A stretch of 64,000 nucleotides of DNA from Streptosporangium canum. Its GTDB lineage: Bacteria; Actinomycetota; Actinomycetes; Streptosporangiales; Streptosporangiaceae. The notes below the pieces were generated by a model. That model was not told the origin of the DNA, did not search any database, and was given only the letters and a program-made list of their open reading frames with translations. Made by a program: the position numbers and the translations under genes. Below are positions 60,599 to 64,000 of the stretch, in pieces (the stretch's first letter is position 1; every line of letters starts with the position of its first letter). The stretch lies in NCBI RefSeq assembly GCF_900113865.1, contig NZ_FOQY01000012.1, positions 62,001 through 126,000 on the forward strand. Direction: 5' to 3'.

Positions 60599-61428
60599 GC
60601 CGGGGTCTCCCGGCCGGACCGGCGACCGGCGTCGGGGCCGGGAGCCCCGGGGGTGCTTGGGCCGGGGTCGGGGACCTCGCGCTCGCGCAGGGAGCCGGGA
60701 TCGAGGACCTCGCGGAGGATACGGAGCTCCTCGGCGGTCGGCATCCGGGTCTGGGGCACCGTGTCCGGCACGGCGAGCGGGAAGCCGGTCCTGTCCACGA
60801 CCTCCGCCACGGTGACCCCCGGGTGGACCGAGGCCAGCCGCATCGAGTGGTCGGGGCTGTCGAAGTCCAGAACCGCCAGGTCGGTGACCACCCGGCGCAG
60901 GTCGTGGTGGCGGTAGGCGCTCGGCCCCGCCTCGGCCGCGCGGTCGTGGCCGACGCCGCTGACCATGTCCACCCTCGGGACGAACACCCGGGGCGAGTGC
61001 CGGGGGATCCAGTAGCTGGTCGGGTCGCACACGGTGTTGCCCGGCGCGCCCCGCACGCCGAGGAGCTGGGAGCGGGGCCGGGCCCAGTCGCCGATGCAGG
61101 AGATGTTGCTGTTGCCGTACCGGTCGATCTGGCTGGCCCCCAGCATGACGTGCCTCCTGCCGTTGAGCACCAGCCACAGATGGTCCCGGAACGGCAGCCA
61201 GCCCTCGACCACCTCGGGCGTCCCGCCCAGCGGCGGCACGTCCCCGGTCAGCAGGCAGGTCCCGTCGTGGGTGATCAGGTCGGGCTCGAACGTGAGCCGG
61301 GCCAGCCGGGCGGCCAGCACGGTGATCGCGCCGCCGATGCCCGCGGCGAGGATCTCCCCGTCCCCCCGGAACGCCTCCGCGCACGCGACGACGCACACCT
61401 CGGCGCGCGTGGCGGTGATCGTCGTCAC
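60595..61428 (-). CDS. ipdB: COCHEA-CoA hydrolase beta subunit, IpdB-like
   Basis: CoA-transferase family I beta-type subunit of 277 aa: LAAGIGGAITVLAARLARLTFEPDL near 27-51, HVMLGASQIDRYGNSNISCIG near 93, and PGNTVCDPTSYWIPRHSPRVF. With IpdA it hydrolyses the last carbocyclic steroid ring as the CoA ester rather than transferring CoA. The C-terminal 40 residues are Pro/Gly/Arg-rich and unusual. GTG start; 67 bp after ipdA. Confidence 0.87.
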   Translation of the reverse strand: MTTITATRAEVCVVACAEAFRGDGEILAAGIGGAITVLAARLARLTFEPDLITHDGTCLLTGDVPPLGGTPEVVEGWLPFRDHLWLVLNGRRHVMLGASQIDRYGNSNISCIGDWARPRSQLLGVRGAPGNTVCDPTSYWIPRHSPRVFVPRVDMVSGVGHDRAAEAGPSAYRHHDLRRVVTDLAVLDFDSPDHSMRLASVHPGVTVAEVVDRTGFPLAVPDTVPQTRMPTAEELRILREVLDPGSLREREVPDPGPSTPGAPGPDAGRRSGRETPA

Positions 61429-61495
61429 AGGTCCCTCCTGAGATCCGATGTCGTGTGCGCGGCGCCGGAGCGCCGCGGCGGCCGTGGCCCGGCGC

Positions 61496-62356
61496 TCACG
61501 CGCTCTCCCGCGACAGCCGTACGGCCTCCTGGTAGGCGGCCTCGTCGCCGGACAGGTAGCGCTCCCGGAACGCCTTCCACGCCTCCGGATCGGAGGCCGC
61601 GGCCACGTAGGCCCGCTGGAAGGTCTCGTCGCGGTCGTAGTCGGGCTCGCAGCTGGAGAAGTGGGCGCCGCCGGGCGTCTCCACCACGCCGGTCACCATG
61701 GACCTGCTGATCAGCAGCGACTGGACCGGCCCCTCCTTGAGCAGGTCGGCGGTGTCCACCAGGCGCTCGCAGGAGACGTAGCAGCGCTCGGCCGCCTTGG
61801 CGTAGAGGTCGTCGAAGTAGGGGTCGGGGCCCAGATACTGGGCGTTGCCGCGATGGTCGGCCCGGTTCAGGTGGACGAGGGCGACGTCCATGGTCAGCGC
61901 GGGGACCGCGATCAGCTCCTCGCCGTCGGGGTAGGGCGAGCGGACGGTCCGCAGGCCGGGGTTGACCCGCGTCACGTCCGAGCCGAGGCCGGCGCGGGTC
62001 GGCAGGAACGGCAGCCGGTGCGCGGCCGCGAGCAGGCCGAACATGAACATGCCCTCGTCGTACTCGGTGAAGTCCACGGCGGCGCTCTGCCGGGCGATCC
62101 GGAAGTGCGGTTCGAGAGGGATCGAGTCGAGCGTGACGAACGGCGCGATCACCCTGCGGACCTTGCCGTGGGCGCACAGCAGCCCGACGTCCGCGCCGCC
62201 GTAGGAGACGATCGTCAGGTCGTCGAGCGGGGAGCGGCAGATCGCCCGGACCAGGGCCATCGGCTTGCGCCGCGAGCCCCAGCCGCCGATCCCGACCGTC
62301 ATGCCGCTCCGCAGTGACCCGACGACCTCCTCGACCGTCATCACCTTGCCGGTCAT
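61496..62356 (-). CDS. ipdA: COCHEA-CoA hydrolase alpha subunit, IpdA-like
   Basis: CoA-transferase alpha-type subunit of 286 aa: MTVGIGGWGSRRKPMALVRA near 19, LTIVSYGGADVGLLCAHGKVRRVI near 47 and DFTEYDEGMFMFGLLAAAHRLPFLP (about 95-119), containing a conserved acidic stretch that is probably catalytic in IpdA. Forms the ring-opening hydrolase with IpdB. ATG at 62356 overlaps the echA20 stop. Confidence 0.88.
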   Translation of the reverse strand: MTGKVMTVEEVVGSLRSGMTVGIGGWGSRRKPMALVRAICRSPLDDLTIVSYGGADVGLLCAHGKVRRVIAPFVTLDSIPLEPHFRIARQSAAVDFTEYDEGMFMFGLLAAAHRLPFLPTRAGLGSDVTRVNPGLRTVRSPYPDGEELIAVPALTMDVALVHLNRADHRGNAQYLGPDPYFDDLYAKAAERCYVSCERLVDTADLLKEGPVQSLLISRSMVTGVVETPGGAHFSSCEPDYDRDETFQRAYVAAASDPEAWKAFRERYLSGDEAAYQEAVRLSRESA

Positions 62357-63120
62357 CGCCCCTCCTCGCCCGGTGTCCCGTCCGTCCCGGAGACGAACGC
62401 CTCGCGGTGCCTGTCGCCGGCGCCCATCAGGTTGAGCTCGAAGGTGAAGCCCTGCTCGAACCGGTAGCTGCGCCTGACGTCGACCGGGTCGATGCCGTTC
62501 AAGGATTCCTTGGCCCGGCGGATGACGTAGGGGTCCTTGCCGGCTATCACGGAGGCGACCTCGAAGGCGGCGTCGCGCAGCTTGTCGCGGGGGACGACCT
62601 CCAGCACCGAGCCGAAGGCGTGCAGTTCGGCGGCGGTGACGTTGCGGCAGGTGTAGACCATGGCGCGCATCAGGTGCTGGGGGACCAGCCGGGCCAGATG
62701 GGTGGCCGCGCCCAGCGCGCCGCGGTCCACCTCCGGCAGGCCGAAGTAGGCGTCCTCGCTGGCCACGACGATGTCGGCGTTGCCCGCCAGGCCGACGCCG
62801 CCCCCCAGGCAGAACCCGTGCACGGCGGCGATCACGGGGACCTCGCACTCGTACACCGCCGCGAACGCCGCGAAGCACCCCCGGTTGGCCCCGACCAGCG
62901 CGGCGTGCCCGGGGGTGGCCTGCATCTCCTTGACGTCCACCCCGGCGTTGAATCCCCGGCCCTCCGCGCGCAGCACCACGGCGCGGGTGCCGGGGTCGTG
63001 CCCGGCCTCCCGCACGGCACGTGCCAGCTCGAACCAGCCCGAGACGGTCAACGCGTTGACCGGGGGCACCTCCACGACCACCTCGGCGACCGGTCCGCCG
63101 CCGTGCAGAGTGATTCCCAT
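62353..63120 (-). CDS. echA20: Enoyl-CoA hydratase-family ring hydrolase, EchA20-like
   Basis: Crotonase-fold protein of 255 aa: VVLRAEGRGFNAGVDVKEMQATPG near 48-71 and oxyanion-side HGFCLGGGVGLAGNADIVVASEDAYFGLPEVDRG near 101-134. In mycobacteria EchA20 hydrolytically opens a ring of the HIP-derived CoA ester to give COCHEA-CoA, the substrate of IpdAB encoded next. First gene of the operon, 18 bp from operator site 8, and divergent from an SDR, the same arrangement as around Rv3549c-Rv3553. Confidence 0.88.
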   Translation of the reverse strand: MGITLHGGGPVAEVVVEVPPVNALTVSGWFELARAVREAGHDPGTRAVVLRAEGRGFNAGVDVKEMQATPGHAALVGANRGCFAAFAAVYECEVPVIAAVHGFCLGGGVGLAGNADIVVASEDAYFGLPEVDRGALGAATHLARLVPQHLMRAMVYTCRNVTAAELHAFGSVLEVVPRDKLRDAAFEVASVIAGKDPYVIRRAKESLNGIDPVDVRRSYRFEQGFTFELNLMGAGDRHREAFVSGTDGTPGEEGR

Positions 63121-63138
63121 CGCGCCTCACTGTTCGCA

Positions 63139-63154
63139 CCTAACGCTTGCTTGG
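63139..63154 (-). promoter_or_regulatory. KstR2-type operator, site 8
   Basis: Minus strand CCAAGCAAGCGTTAGG, in the 77-bp gap between divergent echA20 and the SDR; can control both. Confidence 0.7.
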
Positions 63155-63197
63155 TACGGTAGCACGCGACGGGCCGGGCGGAAGATGGTGAGGCGTC

Positions 63198-63953
63198 ATG
63201 CGGATCTCCTACGACTACGCCGGGTCGGTCGTGCTGGTGACCGGCGGGACCAAGGGGCTGGGCGCCGGGATCGCCGGGGCCTTCCTGGCCGCCGGGGCCC
63301 AGGTGGTCGTGTGCGCGCGCAAGGAGCCGCGGGCGCTGCCCGAGGGCGCCCGGTTCGTCGCCGCCGACGTGCGGGACCCGGCGGAGGTGGACCGGCTGAT
63401 CGGGGAGATCGAGGAGCGGCACGGGCGGCTCGACACGGTGGTCAACAACGCGGGCGGCTCGCCGTACGCGCCGCTGGCCGGGACCTCGCCGCGGCTGCAC
63501 GCCCGGATCGTCGAACTCAACCTGACCGCCCCGCTGCTGGTCGCCCAGCGCGCCCACCCGCTCCTGGAAGCGGCCGGCGGCTCGGTCGTCATGATCGGCA
63601 GTTCGAGCGGCGCGCGCCCCTCGCCCGGCACCTCCGCCTACGGCGCGGCCAAGGCCGGCCTGCACCATCTGGCCGCCTGCCTGGCCGCCGAGTGGGCGCC
63701 GCGCGTCCGCGTCAACACGGTGGTCGTCGGCCTCGCCGAGACCGAGAGCGCGGCCGGTCACTACGGCGGCCCCGAGGGGGTCAGGCGGATGGGCGCCACC
63801 ATCCCCGCCGGCCGGATGGCCCTGCCCGGCGACGTGGCCGGGGCGTGCCTGTGGCTGGCCGCCCCCGGCTACGTGACCGGGGCCGAGATCCTCCTGCACG
63901 GCGGCGGCGAGATCCCCGCCTGGCGGGAGATCGCATCTGGACACGACGGGTGA
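63198..63953 (+). CDS. Short-chain dehydrogenase of the HIP pathway
   Basis: SDR of 251 aa: TGGTKGLG near 15, ARKEP after beta-2 (NADP-like), NNAGG near 83, Ser in IGSSSGARPS and YGAAK near 149, and a C-terminal LLHGGGEIPAW. Position, divergent from echA20 under a shared operator, matches the Rv3549c-type SDR of mycobacteria; IpdF-like function (reduction or oxidation of a HIP-CoA hydroxyl) is also possible. ATG at 63198. The last 47 bp of the window contain no assignable gene. Confidence 0.82.
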   Translation: MRISYDYAGSVVLVTGGTKGLGAGIAGAFLAAGAQVVVCARKEPRALPEGARFVAADVRDPAEVDRLIGEIEERHGRLDTVVNNAGGSPYAPLAGTSPRLHARIVELNLTAPLLVAQRAHPLLEAAGGSVVMIGSSSGARPSPGTSAYGAAKAGLHHLAACLAAEWAPRVRVNTVVVGLAETESAAGHYGGPEGVRRMGATIPAGRMALPGDVAGACLWLAAPGYVTGAEILLHGGGEIPAWREIASGHDG

Positions 63954-64000
63954 ACTCCCGGAAAACTCTGCATGATCACGACGAAAGGGACCTGCTTGAC

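Noticed and set aside
63973-64000. Start of a new gene at the window end
   Set aside because: An ATG is present but there is no ribosome site and too little sequence to judge.

Overview
The window is high-GC DNA with strong third-position GC bias, frequent GTG starts, 4-bp start/stop overlaps, eukaryotic-type glutamine synthetase, an F420-type reductase and a Ser/Thr kinase. This fits an actinomycete of the Streptosporangium/Nonomuraea kind; that placement is inference from gene content, as no rRNA or marker gene is present.

Layout. 1-1.6 kb: end of a membrane-anchored serine protease. 1.7-4.7 kb: paired acyl-CoA dehydrogenases and a luciferase-like oxidoreductase. 4.8-6.9 kb: CHAP cell-wall hydrolase under a ydaO-type (c-di-AMP) riboswitch. 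7.0-13.1 kb: a thioesterase under a KstR-type box, facing a five-gene acyl-CoA operon (DUF35, VOC, AMP ligase, NDP-forming ligase, SDR). 13.1-15.3 kb: receptor-like Ser/Thr kinase. 15.4-19.0 kb: isochorismatase-like protein, SDR, serine hydrolase and cyclase-family hydrolase. 19.2-21.9 kb: TetR/SDR and MarR/PPOX divergent pairs. 21.9-26.5 kb: an island of lower GC holding four consecutive toxin-antitoxin modules (one with a frameshifted toxin), each preceded by a related intergenic repeat. 26.7-29.4 kb: unusual AMP ligase and luciferase-like oxidoreductase. 29.4-40.4 kb: general genes: M64 peptidase, LysR, S33 hydrolase, a sensor kinase plus response-regulator/thioredoxin-reductase fusion, TrmB-like regulator, glnII, MerR, HAD phosphatase. 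40.6-41.7 kb: Ltp2-like thiolase-fold protein. 41.9-46.8 kb: RpiR regulator, SIS protein and NgcEFG-like amino-sugar ABC transporter. 46.8-57.6 kb: two TetR/MFS/FMN-reductase modules flanking a GH46 chitosanase, an AlkD-like protein, KstR2 and FadA6. 57.8-59.3 kb: GH3 N-acetylhexosaminidase. 59.5-63.9 kb: IpdC-IpdB-IpdA-EchA20 and a divergent SDR.

How it fits together. KstR2, FadA6, EchA20, IpdA/B/C and an SDR are the recognisable core of steroid C/D-ring (HIP) degradation. Eight copies of one 16-bp palindrome-like box, best form CCAAGCGCTCGCTTGG, lie before the acyl-CoA genes scattered from 1.7 to 63.1 kb, including the kstR2-fadA6 gap where it matches the mycobacterial KstR2 motif AnCAAGnnCTTGnT exactly. 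I read the window as a dispersed KstR2-type regulon interleaved with unrelated genes. A second theme is chitosan/chitin use: the chitosanase and the GH3 enzyme share an identical 15-bp operator (TAGGAAAGTTTCCTA), and an NgcEFG-like transporter lies nearby. The most novel-looking structure is the toxin-antitoxin island, organised as repeat-module-repeat-module.
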